A stretch of 64,000 nt of DNA from NCBI GenBank assembly GCA_964421875.1, contig CAYQZD010000002.1:17933-81932 (forward strand), read 5' to 3'. The notes under the pieces are model-generated. The model did not search any database. It was not told the DNA's origin and worked only from the letters and a program-made list of their open reading frames with translations. This stretch comes from CAYQZD01 sp964421875 (GTDB lineage: Bacteria; Electryoneota; Tariuqbacteria; Tariuqbacterales; Tariuqbacteraceae). The position numbers and the translations under genes were made by a program. This document shows, piece by piece, positions 1 to 8,601 of the stretch. Every line of letters starts with the position of its first letter. The stretch's first letter is position 1.

Positions 1-2
1 TG

Positions 3-227
3 ACGGAGGAGGTCAGCGGTCTTAATGAAGAACTTAGCGCGTTGGAAGGGGACATAGCCGGAGCGGTGAAATGGGGTATAACGCGCTGGAGTAACGAGGG
101 AGAAGATGAAACCGGCAGGCTGGAAATCGCCTTCAACCAATCAACCTCTTCTATGGGAGTGGCTAAGGCTTTAAAAATATTGGTCGATATGACCAAGGAG
201 AAGATTTCTGCGGCTTTGGGGATTTGA
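3..227 (+). CDS. C-terminal end of an unrecognised protein (5' end outside window)
   Basis: The frame is open from the first bases of the window to a TGA at 225-227, giving 74 residues of a C-terminus. An internal TTG at 42 could serve as a start, but the frame runs on upstream, so this is more likely a truncated larger gene. The visible part is soluble, acidic and probably mostly helical (Glu/Ala/Lys-rich), with no motif I can assign. It ends about 140 bp before pgk on the same strand. Real coding is likely but the function is unknown. Confidence 0.5.
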   Translation, partial: TEEVSGLNEELSALEGDIAGAVKWGITRWSNEGEDETGRLEIAFNQSTSSMGVAKALKILVDMTKEKISAALGI

Positions 228-365
228 AGCAGTTTATAGTTGGAGGCAGCGGTTGGTAGTAGGAAAGTTGTGGTGTGGGTTTTAACTCACCGACATGATG
301 TCAGTGTTAAAGAGTACCATATTAGATATTTGTTCTAATTATATCCCATCGAAAAGGGGGATTTT

Positions 366-1562
366 ATGAATAAACTCACCATCGACGATATTGAACTTGT
401 GGGAAAGCGGGCGCTGGTGCGGGTCGATTTCAATATTCCGTTGGATGAGAACGGCTCGATAACCGACGACCTCCGTATCCGAGCCAGTCTTCCCACTATT
501 CGTAAGATAATCGAGTCCGGCGGGCGGGCTGTTTTAATGTCGCATATGGGCCGGCCCAAGGGTAAGGTCGTGCCTGAACTCAGGATGACGCCCGCGGCGC
601 TGCGCTTGTCGGAGTATTTGAAGAAGGAAGTGAAGCTCGCTCCCGACTGCGTCGGCGCAGAGACATTGAATATAGCGGAAGGATTGACGGACGGCGAGGC
701 GCTGCTGCTGGAAAACCTCCGCTTTCACAAGGAAGAGACTGAGAACGATCCGGAATTCGCTCGGCAGCTGGCGGAATTGGGGGAGGTTTACATCAACGAC
801 GCCTTCGGCACCGCCCACCGGGCGCACGCTTCGACCGAAGGGATTACTCATTACCTTTCCCCCGCCGCAGCGGGTTACCTGATGGAGAAGGAAATTGAGT
901 TCTTAGGGAGGGCTATTGAGAATCCGCCTCATCCTTTTGTGGCGGTTTTAGGGGGCGCTAAGGTATCGGGCAAAGTGGAACTTATAGAACGGCTGATTGG
1001 GCGGGTGGACGCTATTTTAGTAGGAGGGGGGATGTGCTTTACATTCCTGAAAGCCCAGGGCTTGAATGTGGGGGATTCACTGGTTGAAGAGGATTTAATT
1101 CAGACTGCTTCGGCTACACTATCCAAAGCCGCGGCTCAGGGAGCGGAGATGTCATTGCTGCAGGATGTGGTTATAGCCCGGGAGATTAGCGCTGAGACTG
1201 ACGTTAAAACTGTGAGCGCAAATGAGATTGAAGCGGGATGGAAAGGTTTGGACATCGGACCGCGCACCGCTGAGTATTTCGCTGAGAGGATAGCGGGAGC
1301 GCAAACCGTGCTCTGGAACGGGCCGATGGGAGTTTTTGAAACCTCTCCCTTCGCCGGGGGAACGGAGAGGGTGGCTTTAGCGATGGCGGCGGCTACGCAG
1401 AATGGGGCGACCACAGTTGTCGGGGGAGGGGACACTGCGGCCGCAGCCCGGAAATTCGGCGTCGATGCTAAGGTTTCGCACGTGTCCACCGGCGGCGGAG
1501 CCTCACTTGAGTTTTTAAGCGGTCTCAGCCTTCCGGGATTGGAGGCTTTGACTGATAAATAG
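366..1562 (+). CDS. pgk: Phosphoglycerate kinase
   Basis: Transfers phosphate between 1,3-bisphosphoglycerate and ADP in cytosolic glycolysis and gluconeogenesis. The 398-residue length is typical of bacterial PGK. Visible family motifs include RVDFNIP at residues 19-25 (substrate-binding N-domain), RAHASTEG in the N-domain, LGGAKVSGK at the start of the nucleotide domain, WNGPMGVFE and the late GGGDTAAA nucleotide loop. The ATG is preceded by a strong AGGGGG ribosome site, which decides the start. It ends in TAG. tpiA follows after 66 bp on the same strand, so the two glycolytic genes probably share a transcript. GAPDH, often the preceding gene, is not seen in the 365 bp available upstream. 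Confidence 0.98.
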   Translation: MNKLTIDDIELVGKRALVRVDFNIPLDENGSITDDLRIRASLPTIRKIIESGGRAVLMSHMGRPKGKVVPELRMTPAALRLSEYLKKEVKLAPDCVGAETLNIAEGLTDGEALLLENLRFHKEETENDPEFARQLAELGEVYINDAFGTAHRAHASTEGITHYLSPAAAGYLMEKEIEFLGRAIENPPHPFVAVLGGAKVSGKVELIERLIGRVDAILVGGGMCFTFLKAQGLNVGDSLVEEDLIQTASATLSKAAAQGAEMSLLQDVVIAREISAETDVKTVSANEIEAGWKGLDIGPRTAEYFAERIAGAQTVLWNGPMGVFETSPFAGGTERVALAMAAATQNGATTVVGGGDTAAAARKFGVDAKVSHVSTGGGASLEFLSGLSLPGLEALTDK

Positions 1563-1628
1563 GACTGTGTGATTTGGCTCGGTATATATTCGTAAGTACA
1601 ATGACTTAGTAAACGCGGGAATCGGACT

Positions 1629-2390
1629 ATGCGCAGATATTACATCGCCGGGAACTGGAAGATGAATCCGGCGGAAAATCCACGGGATTTGCTGGATAAA
1701 TTGAAGGCAAGGCTGTCGGGGATGAGTAAAATCGATCTGATGGTCGCTCCCCCTTTCACCTCGATTCCCGAAGCGGTTGAAGCGCTGCGGGGGACGGGAA
1801 TAGCTGTTTCCGGGCAGAACCTGTATTGGGAGGAAAAGGGAGCTTATACCGGCGAGATTTCCGCTTCGATGCTGATAGACGCTGGCTGCTCCTGCGTTAT
1901 CATCGGCCATTCCGAAAGACGCCAGTATTTTAATGAGACCGATGAAACGGTGAATCGCAAGATACGGGCGGCGCTTAAAGCCGGTTTGACTCCGGTGCTT
2001 TGTATCGGCGAGACTGAGAAGCAACGTGAAAACGGGGAAACCTTCAAGGTGGTGGAAAAACAGCTCCGCGGCGCTCTCCGCGGCATCGATGTAGAGGCTG
2101 TCGAAGGATTTATCATCGCTTATGAGCCGGTGTGGGCTATCGGCACCGGGAAGGTGGCTTCGCCGCAGGATGCGCAGGAGGCGCATCGCTTTATCCGGGG
2201 ACTGTTGGAACAGCTATACTCCCCATCGCTGGCGGAAAAGACCAGAATTCTCTACGGCGGTTCGGTTAAACCTGATAACGCTAAGGGAATACTTAGTCAG
2301 CCGGATGTGGATGGAGCCTTGGTGGGCGGAGCGAGTCTTTCGGAGGTGTCATTTGGGGAAATTGCCGCGGCGGCAGTGTCGCTGGCTTGA
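1629..2390 (+). CDS. tpiA: Triosephosphate isomerase
   Basis: Interconverts dihydroxyacetone phosphate and glyceraldehyde 3-phosphate. The 253-residue TIM barrel has its catalytic residues in expected places: Lys11 in AGNWKMNP, His94 in IGHSERR and Glu166 in AYEPVWAIGTGK (phosphate-gripping loop 6), followed by the YGGSV motif. It lies directly downstream of pgk and upstream of secG, a common glycolysis-secretion order. The TGA stop overlaps a good sigma-70-type promoter that probably drives secG. Confidence 0.98.
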   Translation: MRRYYIAGNWKMNPAENPRDLLDKLKARLSGMSKIDLMVAPPFTSIPEAVEALRGTGIAVSGQNLYWEEKGAYTGEISASMLIDAGCSCVIIGHSERRQYFNETDETVNRKIRAALKAGLTPVLCIGETEKQRENGETFKVVEKQLRGALRGIDVEAVEGFIIAYEPVWAIGTGKVASPQDAQEAHRFIRGLLEQLYSPSLAEKTRILYGGSVKPDNAKGILSQPDVDGALVGGASLSEVSFGEIAAAAVSLA

Positions 2391-2415
2391 TAAAATGTGA
2401 AAATATTGCTATATT
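2387..2415 (+). promoter_or_regulatory. Sigma-70-type promoter for secG
   Basis: TTGATA at 2387-2392, a 17-nt spacer and TATATT at 2410-2415. The -35 box overlaps the tpiA stop codon. The predicted start is near 2422, about 100 nt before secG. This is a sequence match only. Confidence 0.55.
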
Positions 2416-2520
2416 ATAAGTTTGAAAATAGCGGCAGTTTATATGCGATAGTCTTTCTTTATTCCAGGTTAAGGAGGGTCGTGGAAAGGACTCTCTCTTA
2501 GCTTTTAGTTTGGAGAGTAA

Positions 2521-2919
2521 ATGATTTACGGAATTTTGTTATTAATTCACATCCTCGTCTGTCTGGCGTTGGTTTTGGTTATACTGATGCAGGCTTCCAA
2601 GGGGAAGGGACTTGCGGGAGCATTCGGAGGTGGAGGAGGGGCGGCAGCGGGATTTTTAGGAGCGCGCGGGACTGCGACCTTCCTGTCGAAGGCTACTACC
2701 TATCTGGCGATAGCCTTTATGGTGAATGCGCTCCTGTTATCACTACTGTCCCGAGGAATCGGCACTCCGAGGAGTGCGGTGCAGGATGCGATGCAGAACA
2801 TGCAATCCCCCGCTCAGCAGCTCCCGGCTATACCGGGCACAGTGGGAGAATCCCCCTTGAGCGGCGAACAAACGCCTGCTCCGGCTGAGGAAAGCCCTGG
2901 GGGCGGCGAGGGGGAATAA
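2521..2919 (+). CDS. secG: Protein-export membrane protein SecG
   Basis: Small accessory subunit of the SecYEG translocon in the inner membrane. It has two membrane segments (about residues 3-22 and 55-78) separated by the typical Gly/Ala-rich loop (LAGAFGGGGGAAAGFLGARG), then a hydrophilic Pro/Glu/Gly-rich tail. At 132 residues it is slightly longer than minimal SecG because of that tail. GGAG precedes the ATG at good spacing. A tRNA-Leu gene follows within about 130 bp, as is common next to secG. Confidence 0.95.
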   Translation: MIYGILLLIHILVCLALVLVILMQASKGKGLAGAFGGGGGAAAGFLGARGTATFLSKATTYLAIAFMVNALLLSLLSRGIGTPRSAVQDAMQNMQSPAQQLPAIPGTVGESPLSGEQTPAPAEESPGGGEGE

Positions 2920-3049
2920 TTGCTGGAGATTATTCCTCTGAAGATGTTTGCGCCGAAACTGTGTGATTTTATTAGTAGAATAAGTTTCTAAAGGGGAGGA
3001 ATAGAATCGATCTAACGAATCGATAGGGATTGAGTGGAGGATTACACCA

Positions 3050-3133
3050 GCCGGAGTGGTGGAATAGGCAGACACACCATCTTGAGGGGGTGGCGCCTTA
3101 ACGGGCGTGCCGGTTCAAGTCCGGCCTCCGGCA
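3050..3133 (+). tRNA. tRNA-Leu (anticodon GAG)
   Basis: A complete class II tRNA can be folded by hand. The acceptor stem GCCGGAG pairs with CTCCGGC, with discriminator A. The anticodon stem CCATC/GGTGG encloses the loop TTGAGGG (anticodon GAG). A long variable arm of about 15 nt and the T arm GCCGG-TTCAAGT-CCGGC follow. The sequence after the discriminator is CAA, so CCA is not encoded and must be added after transcription. Confidence 0.95.
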
Positions 3134-3137
3134 CAAA

Positions 3138-3167
3138 AGCCCGGGATATGACTCCCGGGCTTTTTTT
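3138..3167 (+). terminator. Rho-independent terminator after tRNA-Leu
   Basis: A perfect 8-bp stem, AGCCCGGG (3138-3145) with CCCGGGCT (3154-3161), an 8-nt loop and a run of seven T. It lies 4 nt after the tRNA and likely ends the pgk-tpiA-secG-tRNA transcript. Confidence 0.9.
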
Positions 3168-3189
3168 GGGCTCTGTAATTGAGTATCGC

Positions 3190-3579
3190 TTATTCTAAGG
3201 CGCGAAGGTGTTTCAAAACGCTGATTTTACCATCGAAACCGAGGTTCAACACCCGGTTGATGATTTCCAGGTCAAGGTTTGAGAGGATGATGGGACGGGG
3301 CTGTGCAACCGTTTCTTTCATCGCAGGTTCCTGGACTTTTTCAATTCGGGGAGCGGGTGCGCTTACCGGCGCGCCTTCGCTCCGCCCGAATAGCTGCCCT
3401 TCGGTAATACCCAGCCCGTCGATTAGTTTATTTATTGTGTCCCTCCGAGCTTTTCTTTTTCCGGTCTCAATTTGACCGATGGTTACGGGGCTGACCCCTG
3501 ACCTTTTAGCTAACTCGTTTTGGGAGAAGTTCAATCGTTTTCTCCAAAACCTTAAGTTTTCGCCGAAGTTCTCATCCAT
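3190..3579 (-). CDS. XRE/Cro-type HTH regulator with a C-terminal motif shared with its neighbour
   Basis: Probable DNA-binding regulator of 129 residues. Residues 6-62 form a standard HTH_3 domain (LRFWRKRLNFSQNELAKRSG, then VTIGQIETGKRK). A Pro/Ala-rich linker (about 65-97) leads to a short helical end (102-128) reading LDLEIINRVLNLG..K..VLKHLRAL. That end matches the C-terminus of the upstream minus-strand gene (3722-4270), although the N-terminal domains are unrelated. AAAGG precedes the ATG. The target is unknown. Class is certain; role is not. Confidence 0.85.
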   Translation of the reverse strand: MDENFGENLRFWRKRLNFSQNELAKRSGVSPVTIGQIETGKRKARRDTINKLIDGLGITEGQLFGRSEGAPVSAPAPRIEKVQEPAMKETVAQPRPIILSNLDLEIINRVLNLGFDGKISVLKHLRALE

Positions 3580-3721
3580 AATTGACCTTTCTATTAAATT
3601 AGTTTCACAACAGTTGCCTCAAAAACACGGCAGCGTTAATAAACAGGGCATACTATAATCCGCGAAATATTCTATAAAAATTATGCGGAATACTGACACA
3701 TTTCTGCGTGGAGTGATGTGC

Positions 3722-4270
3722 TTATGCGTTTATTATATTCTTGGAAAATCGCTGCAGGTACTTGACAAACTTTTGTTTTTTATCGTTGTCCAACGCCAAC
3801 GCTCTATGGATAATTTCGAGTTGAATCAGGCTGGCTCTGATTTTTCCGTCACCTTCGGAGTCGAGGTTTACCACCGATTTCATCGCTGTATCGAATTGCA
3901 CCAGCCGCCGCTCAAATTCCTGCCGCATCATCTTCGCCCGTTCTCGTCCCACCCGGACTTTCTGCGCGCGGTCCCGCTTTTCTTTCAGCCTTTTCAAGCC
4001 TTTGCGGTAGATATCGCGAATTCTTGCGGCGGAATCCTGGTGTGCGCTTTCCCATAACTTAGAATCCTCAATCAACTGCGAGATAGTCACCAGGGAGCGT
4101 CCAGTGCCGAATTCAAGGGCTATTTCACCCAGTATTTCATGCAGGAGAGGGGTATGGTAGGAACGTTCTACCGGATAGCAGTTATTCTTTAGAAAGAGAA
4201 TAACCGTGGTGGTAGCGAGGTTCAACTTCTTCGATACGTCTATGACCCGGATTGGTTTTGCAGAAGGCAT
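3722..4270 (-). CDS. IF2_N-domain-like small protein with helical middle
   Basis: 182 residues. Residues 5-53 (IRVIDVSKKLNLATTTVI, ending near EIALEF) resemble the N-terminal domain of initiation factor IF-2 as found in Bacteroidetes-type IF-2, a small helical nucleic-acid-binding fold. There is no GTPase domain. Residues 75-135 are highly charged and probably form a long helix or coiled coil rich in Arg/Lys. Residues 149-175 (IQLEIIHRALAL..KKQKFVKYLQ) match the tail of the adjacent XRE regulator. A GAGGAG ribosome site sits 8 nt before the ATG. Function is unknown; RNA or DNA binding is inferred. Confidence 0.75.
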   Translation of the reverse strand: MPSAKPIRVIDVSKKLNLATTTVILFLKNNCYPVERSYHTPLLHEILGEIALEFGTGRSLVTISQLIEDSKLWESAHQDSAARIRDIYRKGLKRLKEKRDRAQKVRVGRERAKMMRQEFERRLVQFDTAMKSVVNLDSEGDGKIRASLIQLEIIHRALALDNDKKQKFVKYLQRFSKNIINA

Positions 4271-4498
4271 TTTGAATACTCCTCTGCGGAGGCTTTCATT
4301 TTATTACATAATGTGAAAACAGCGGCGGCATTAGAACGCGAACTGCTATTTTCTTTCTTCGTTGTATAGGTTTACGATAGAAATCCTTTATGAGGATTTA
4401 TCGTTCAAGTCTTGGTTTCGGAATACTACCTCCCTAGGTTAATATTTAAATTAATCGAAAACAGTTAGATTCTTATTCTAAATCCAAATATCCGGCAA

Positions 4499-5977
4499 TC
4501 AGCGAATGATAATCATCTTGACCGATTGCATCTCCCGGTCAGTTTCTACCCTTAGTACATAGAAACCATTGGACAGATTCAGGGAATTCGCGGTTTCAGG
4601 CATTTTAGCGAATGAAACGGTATTTAGAAGCGCCACCCGCCGCCCTAAAATATCATAGAGCGAAGCTTTCTTTATGATAGACTCTCCCGCGTTGAATGAT
4701 ATTTCTTTGAGACTGAGGGGCTGATGACCATATGATGTCTGTGATGGTCTCTGCCACGCAGGATTCAGTCTATGCGCATAAAGCAGTTGATGGTATCCTC
4801 GGTCAACCCGGCCCCGGTCGAAGGATTGGGTTTGAACGCCGGTGTAGTACTTCAGTCCCGCTTCGGAAACGCTCCGCGATCCGCTGTCGATTTCACGGCT
4901 GAAAACTGTAAGCAAATATGACTCACCCAGATTGGGTTCGCGAACCTCCTCGCCGCGACCGTTGACGCCATTGGCGGGCAGCGCGGACCGGTACTGTGAA
5001 AACCTCTGCAAAGGCCTGCCGTCGAAGCCCCCGAAACTGAAGCAGACCGAGCCGCTCTGATTGAACCAGGTATTGTGATGAAATCGATTGCTTTGAATCT
5101 GCGCCATAGTGTAATCGACGGCGAAGATGGGAGAAATTCCGGGGTCGTTTTTCAGGCATATATTGTCAAAGATTCCGCAGTGAACGCAAGGTTCCGAGTT
5201 GGGGTCGGTGCCTCGGTACAAATGAATCCCCGGCGCTCGAGAAGTAATGATGGTGTTGTTGAATACCTGAGTGTTAATGGTGCGGTAGATGGTTATCCCG
5301 CCCGCGGGTTCTTCCCATTCTCCGTTATGATACAGCAGATTGGCGTAAATTTGATTATCGACGCTGCCTTTGATTCTGATGCCGGCTTCACCGCAATCGC
5401 TGATTACATTCCCGTATATGCGGGCGCCGAAGATGGTATCTTCAGGATTAGACTGTCTGACAAATATCCCTATCTGGCATCCGTAAATATTATTATAACG
5501 AACCGTTACATTCGTACCCGCTATCTTCACCCCTGGAGTGTGTCCGTAGTATGAGTTTCCCGTGGCGTTGCTGAAATGAAAGTTTTGGATGACTACATTG
5601 TGAGTCGAGTATTCGACCGCGATACAAGGTTCAAGCTGCGAAGATACCGCCTGAATATGCGCCCGTTCGCATTCATTCCATTCCACTCCCTGAAACACAA
5701 CCGGACTGCTTAAAGTATGACTTTGCTCGACAGAAATATGTATAGTGGACAGGGTCGAGCTTGAATCCACAGTATAGACGCCGGGAAGAACGTTCACAGT
5801 ATCTCCGGGGAGCAGTGTGTGAAAACCGGGATGACAAGCGTATCCGGGATGGGGCCAGGGATTTTCATAAGTTCCGAGGAAAGGAGGAATACGATTGTTG
5901 TCATCCACCCAATAAACACCACCCCAGGAAATGCAGGAATACAGGATGCCTAGGAGAAATGCAATTTGCGGTCGCAC
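4499..5977 (-). CDS. Secreted right-handed beta-helix protein with C-terminal sorting domain
   Basis: 492 residues starting at GTG with no clear ribosome site. A short hydrophobic signal (about residues 3-19) is followed by a pectate-lyase-like parallel beta-helix region. Repeated coils there read N-N-x-V-I-Q-N-F-H-F, V-R-Y-N-N-I-Y and I-Y-G-N-V-I-S. The last about 75 residues form a beta-sandwich sorting domain (ASLYDILGRRVALL, then SNGFYVLRVETD) like those read by type IX-type secretion systems in FCB bacteria. It lacks the usual NPFNP segment of the other two sorting domains in this window. Surface or secreted polysaccharide interaction is possible but unproven. It sits next to a 1.3-kb AT-rich, repeat-filled gap. 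Confidence 0.82.
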   Translation of the reverse strand: MRPQIAFLLGILYSCISWGGVYWVDDNNRIPPFLGTYENPWPHPGYACHPGFHTLLPGDTVNVLPGVYTVDSSSTLSTIHISVEQSHTLSSPVVFQGVEWNECERAHIQAVSSQLEPCIAVEYSTHNVVIQNFHFSNATGNSYYGHTPGVKIAGTNVTVRYNNIYGCQIGIFVRQSNPEDTIFGARIYGNVISDCGEAGIRIKGSVDNQIYANLLYHNGEWEEPAGGITIYRTINTQVFNNTIITSRAPGIHLYRGTDPNSEPCVHCGIFDNICLKNDPGISPIFAVDYTMAQIQSNRFHHNTWFNQSGSVCFSFGGFDGRPLQRFSQYRSALPANGVNGRGEEVREPNLGESYLLTVFSREIDSGSRSVSEAGLKYYTGVQTQSFDRGRVDRGYHQLLYAHRLNPAWQRPSQTSYGHQPLSLKEISFNAGESIIKKASLYDILGRRVALLNTVSFAKMPETANSLNLSNGFYVLRVETDREMQSVKMIIIR

Positions 5978-6205
5978 AATACAATTTTTAAATTTCGTTG
6001 AAATATAGTACTGATTATTTTCAACTAAATTCGTGGGATAATATACACTAATTATAGGAAAAATGCAAATAGTAATAACGATATAATTAAAATTATTTGC
6101 ATTATCACTGCTTTATCAAGTTGCCTTTAGTTACTAATATGTTGAGAGTGTTGATAAATAACTTATGCTGTAACTTAATATTTATATTAACAAACACTTA
6201 GTCAT

Positions 6206-6288
6206 GTCATCCTGAACGAAGTGAAGGATCTCCATTTTTCAACAAGTATATAATTAACAAAGAGATTCTTCGCTTCGCTCAGAATGAC
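6206..6288. repeat. Family H palindromic element, copy 1
   Basis: An 83-bp imperfect inverted repeat beginning GTCATCCTGAACGAAGTGAA and ending GCTTCGCTCAGAATGAC. Three relatives lie at 6384-6474, 6801-6881 and 55665-55985. The last is split by a MITE. Confidence 0.75.
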
Positions 6289-6383
6289 AACGCTATCTAT
6301 CAACGCTCTCATATTAAGCGACTCAAACATAGTATTAATTAAAATGGATAATAGTGGACAGTGTAAGAACATAAAGGAATTTA

Positions 6384-6474
6384 TCACCTGAATGTAGTGA
6401 AAGATTTCATCTTGTTTATTAACTTGAAATTAAGTATAGATTCTTCACTCCGCCTGCGGCGGGCTCAGAATGAC
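6384..6474. repeat. Family H palindromic element, copy 2 (diverged)
   Basis: The same outward-facing arms as copy 1 (CCTGAATGTAGTGAAAGAT; GGCTCAGAATGAC), with an AT-rich centre and an inserted GC-rich mini-hairpin CCGCCTGCGGCGG. Confidence 0.6.
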
Positions 6475-6518
6475 AACATTAACGATGTACACTATTAAAC
6501 GACGTGATTAATATATTT

Positions 6519-6750
6519 GGCTCTTCTCCATTTTAGTTGCAAGTATCAAGTACAAATCAAAGCTGGGGCATTAGCCCAAAAGAAGCGCGCTTGTCATTCC
6601 GAGCGAAAGCCGGAATCCAGTTTTTTCTTAAAAGAGATTTTCCTGGACTCCCGCTTTCGCGGGAGTGACAACGTTTTGAGAATTAATCATCAGAGCAACG
6701 AGCGTTATTCCGAAAAGCAAGATATTTTGCAACTACTTTGGAGATGAACC
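6519..6750. mobile_element. MITE copy 1 (232 bp)
   Basis: A non-coding element with terminal inverted repeats of about 28 bp. The left end begins GGCTCTTCTCCATTTTAG and continues TTGCAAGTATC. The right end, read in reverse complement, begins GGTTCATCTCCAAAGTAG and continues TTGCAAAATATC. It is flanked by ATATATTT (6511-6518) and ATATATCT (6751-6758), 7 of 8 bases matching, consistent with an 8-bp target duplication. An internal inverted repeat lies at about 6593-6671. It encodes no transposase, so it must be moved in trans if at all. A second copy of almost the same length lies at 55707-55939. Confidence 0.8.
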
Positions 6751-6800
6751 ATATATCTTATTAATCGAGCTTCATGCAAAAGTCAGGAATTTCCGAGTTT

Positions 6801-6881
6801 GTCATTCTGAACGTAGTAAAGAATCTATTGTTTATTAAGATGTTAGATAAAACTGAGACCCTTCACCTCGTTTAGGGTGAC
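6801..6881. repeat. Family H palindromic element, copy 3 (diverged)
   Basis: Begins GTCATTCTGAACGTAG and ends with TTTAGGGTGAC, with an AT-rich centre. It is a degenerate member of the palindromic family at 6206-6288. The remainder of the 5978-7284 gap is AT-rich, with a candidate promoter at 7023-7050 and no gene that I can support. Confidence 0.5.
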
Positions 6882-7022
6882 ACTTCGTGCCGATTTTTAC
6901 CAGTAATTCAATCGAATAAATTAATGCGAGACCAATTGTAGATAAGTCTCATTTTCAGTAAAACGGAAATGCGATTAATATTATATGAAGTTAAGCAAAA
7001 AGGTTGTCATTATTTACCCACT

Positions 7023-7050
7023 TTGACGCGTGAAATTTTGAAATTTTAAT
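7023..7050 (+). promoter_or_regulatory. Candidate sigma-70-type promoter upstream of the PduS gene
   Basis: TTGACG at 7023-7028, a 16-nt spacer and TTTAAT at 7045-7050. It would give a leader of about 230 nt before the gene at 7285, so the assignment is tentative. Confidence 0.35.
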
Positions 7051-7284
7051 CTAAAAAACTTAAATTAATTAGATTATCCCTCATAGGAGGATTTCGGCTG
7101 CGATTTCGCATCCCGAAAGATGAAAATATATGCTTTTCAAGGAAGCGGTAAGACCATTTTTCAAAGCGAAATCAGGTCTTCGCCCGATTAATCGAGCTAA
7201 AGCCCTGGCTTTACAGAAAAAGACTCTTGGTAGATAAGGACTTAACCATAGGTCTGCCGCTATTAACAGTGAAATAAATGGAAT

Positions 7285-8601
7285 ATGCCGCAGAGTGATA
7301 TAAGTTCCGGAGTTATGGGATCCGGCGTGGTGGGAGCCGGAGGCGCCGGATTTCCTTCACACCTGAAACTCAAAGCGGCGGTGGACACGGTAATCGGCAA
7401 TGGGATTGAGTGTGAACCGCTGTTGTCTCAGGATAGGGCGGTGATGGTTCACCGTCCCGAAACCGTAATCAAGGGACTGAGTTTACTGGCTGAAGTTGTG
7501 GGGGCGCGGAGAAAGATAATCGTTCTCAAGAAGAAGTATGCCGACGCGATGCGGGCGCTGGAACCTTTCTGCGATGAGTGTGAAATCATCTTGACGCCGG
7601 ATTATTACCCCGCCGGCGACGAAGTCGAGATTGTGAAATTCCTCAGCGGCGAAACTGTCCCCGAAGCCGGGCTCCCTCTCGATGTCGGTGTGGTGGTCAA
7701 CAATGTGGAAACCCTAACGAACATCGCCCGCGCCTGCGAGGGTATCCCCGTGACGCGCAGGTTCGTCACCGTCTGCGGTGAAGTAAAGAAACCAACGGTC
7801 CTAAGTGTTCCCCTCGGAACGAAAATCAGCGATATTGTGGACAGATGCGGGGGAGCGACCACGGACAATCCGGTCTATTACACCGGCGGGCCGATGATGG
7901 GGGAGATTGCCGGCGCCGATTCTCCGGCGCTGAAAACCACCACCGGCATCTTCGCGCTTCCCCAGGAACATGAGCTGGTCCGCGCCAGGTCGCTGCGGAT
8001 GGAATACATCCTGCGCCAGGCGCAGTCCGCCTGCACCTCCTGCAGGCTCTGCACCGACGCCTGCCCCAGATACCTGCTGGGGCACGCAATCGAACCTCAT
8101 CGCGTTATGCGCGCCATCGGCTTGACTCAGGATATATTCAAACGCGAACTCACCTCGGCTCTGTTATGCAGTGAATGCGGCGTTTGTGAATACGCCTGCC
8201 CTATGCGGCTATCTCCGCGAAGGATCTATCGGCAAATCAAAGAATATTTGGCCGCCGAGGGAATTGAGTATCCCCGCAGGATGACCAGACTCAGCGACCA
8301 CCCGATGCGGGAATCCCGCCGTATTCCCGGCGGGCGTCTGCTGGAAAGACTGGGGCTTAAGCGCTACGAGGTCCGGATGGACTACGACGATTCCGGCTGG
8401 TCTCCCCAGGAGGTCGCTCTTCCCCTCAAGCAGCATATCGGTCTTCCCGCGCAGCCGGTGGTCTCACCCGGAGACAGGGTGATTGAAGGAGAGGTGATAG
8501 CGGAAATTCCTCCTGGAGCGGTCAGCGCCCGGCTGCACGCTTCAATCGACGGTAAAGTGACGGCTGTTGACGATGACAAGATAATCATAGGGGCGGTATG
8601 A
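7285..8601 (+). CDS. pduS: PduS-like RnfC-family iron-sulfur flavoprotein
   Basis: Predicted electron-transfer flavoprotein of the PduS (cobalamin reductase)/RnfC family, 438 residues (PduS is about 450). The N-terminal GVVGAGGAGFP (14-24) is the family's flavin/nucleotide-binding start, as in PduS and complex-I NuoF. An SLBB-like region follows (about 160-225). Two ferredoxin-like [4Fe-4S] motifs are complete: Cys250/253/256/260 and Cys295/298/301/305, each CxxCxxCxxxCP. A C-terminal barrel-sandwich segment (about 375-435) ends the protein. The stop overlaps the start of the PduT-like gene by 4 nt, matching the known physical pairing of PduS with shell protein PduT. No other Pdu enzyme is in the window, so the substrate pathway is unknown. 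Confidence 0.88.
   Translation: MPQSDISSGVMGSGVVGAGGAGFPSHLKLKAAVDTVIGNGIECEPLLSQDRAVMVHRPETVIKGLSLLAEVVGARRKIIVLKKKYADAMRALEPFCDECEIILTPDYYPAGDEVEIVKFLSGETVPEAGLPLDVGVVVNNVETLTNIARACEGIPVTRRFVTVCGEVKKPTVLSVPLGTKISDIVDRCGGATTDNPVYYTGGPMMGEIAGADSPALKTTTGIFALPQEHELVRARSLRMEYILRQAQSACTSCRLCTDACPRYLLGHAIEPHRVMRAIGLTQDIFKRELTSALLCSECGVCEYACPMRLSPRRIYRQIKEYLAAEGIEYPRRMTRLSDHPMRESRRIPGGRLLERLGLKRYEVRMDYDDSGWSPQEVALPLKQHIGLPAQPVVSPGDRVIEGEVIAEIPPGAVSARLHASIDGKVTAVDDDKIIIGAV

Noticed and set aside
1515..2186. 223-codon minus-strand reading frame over tpiA
   Set aside because: It is a shadow of tpiA, with no motif and no ribosome site.
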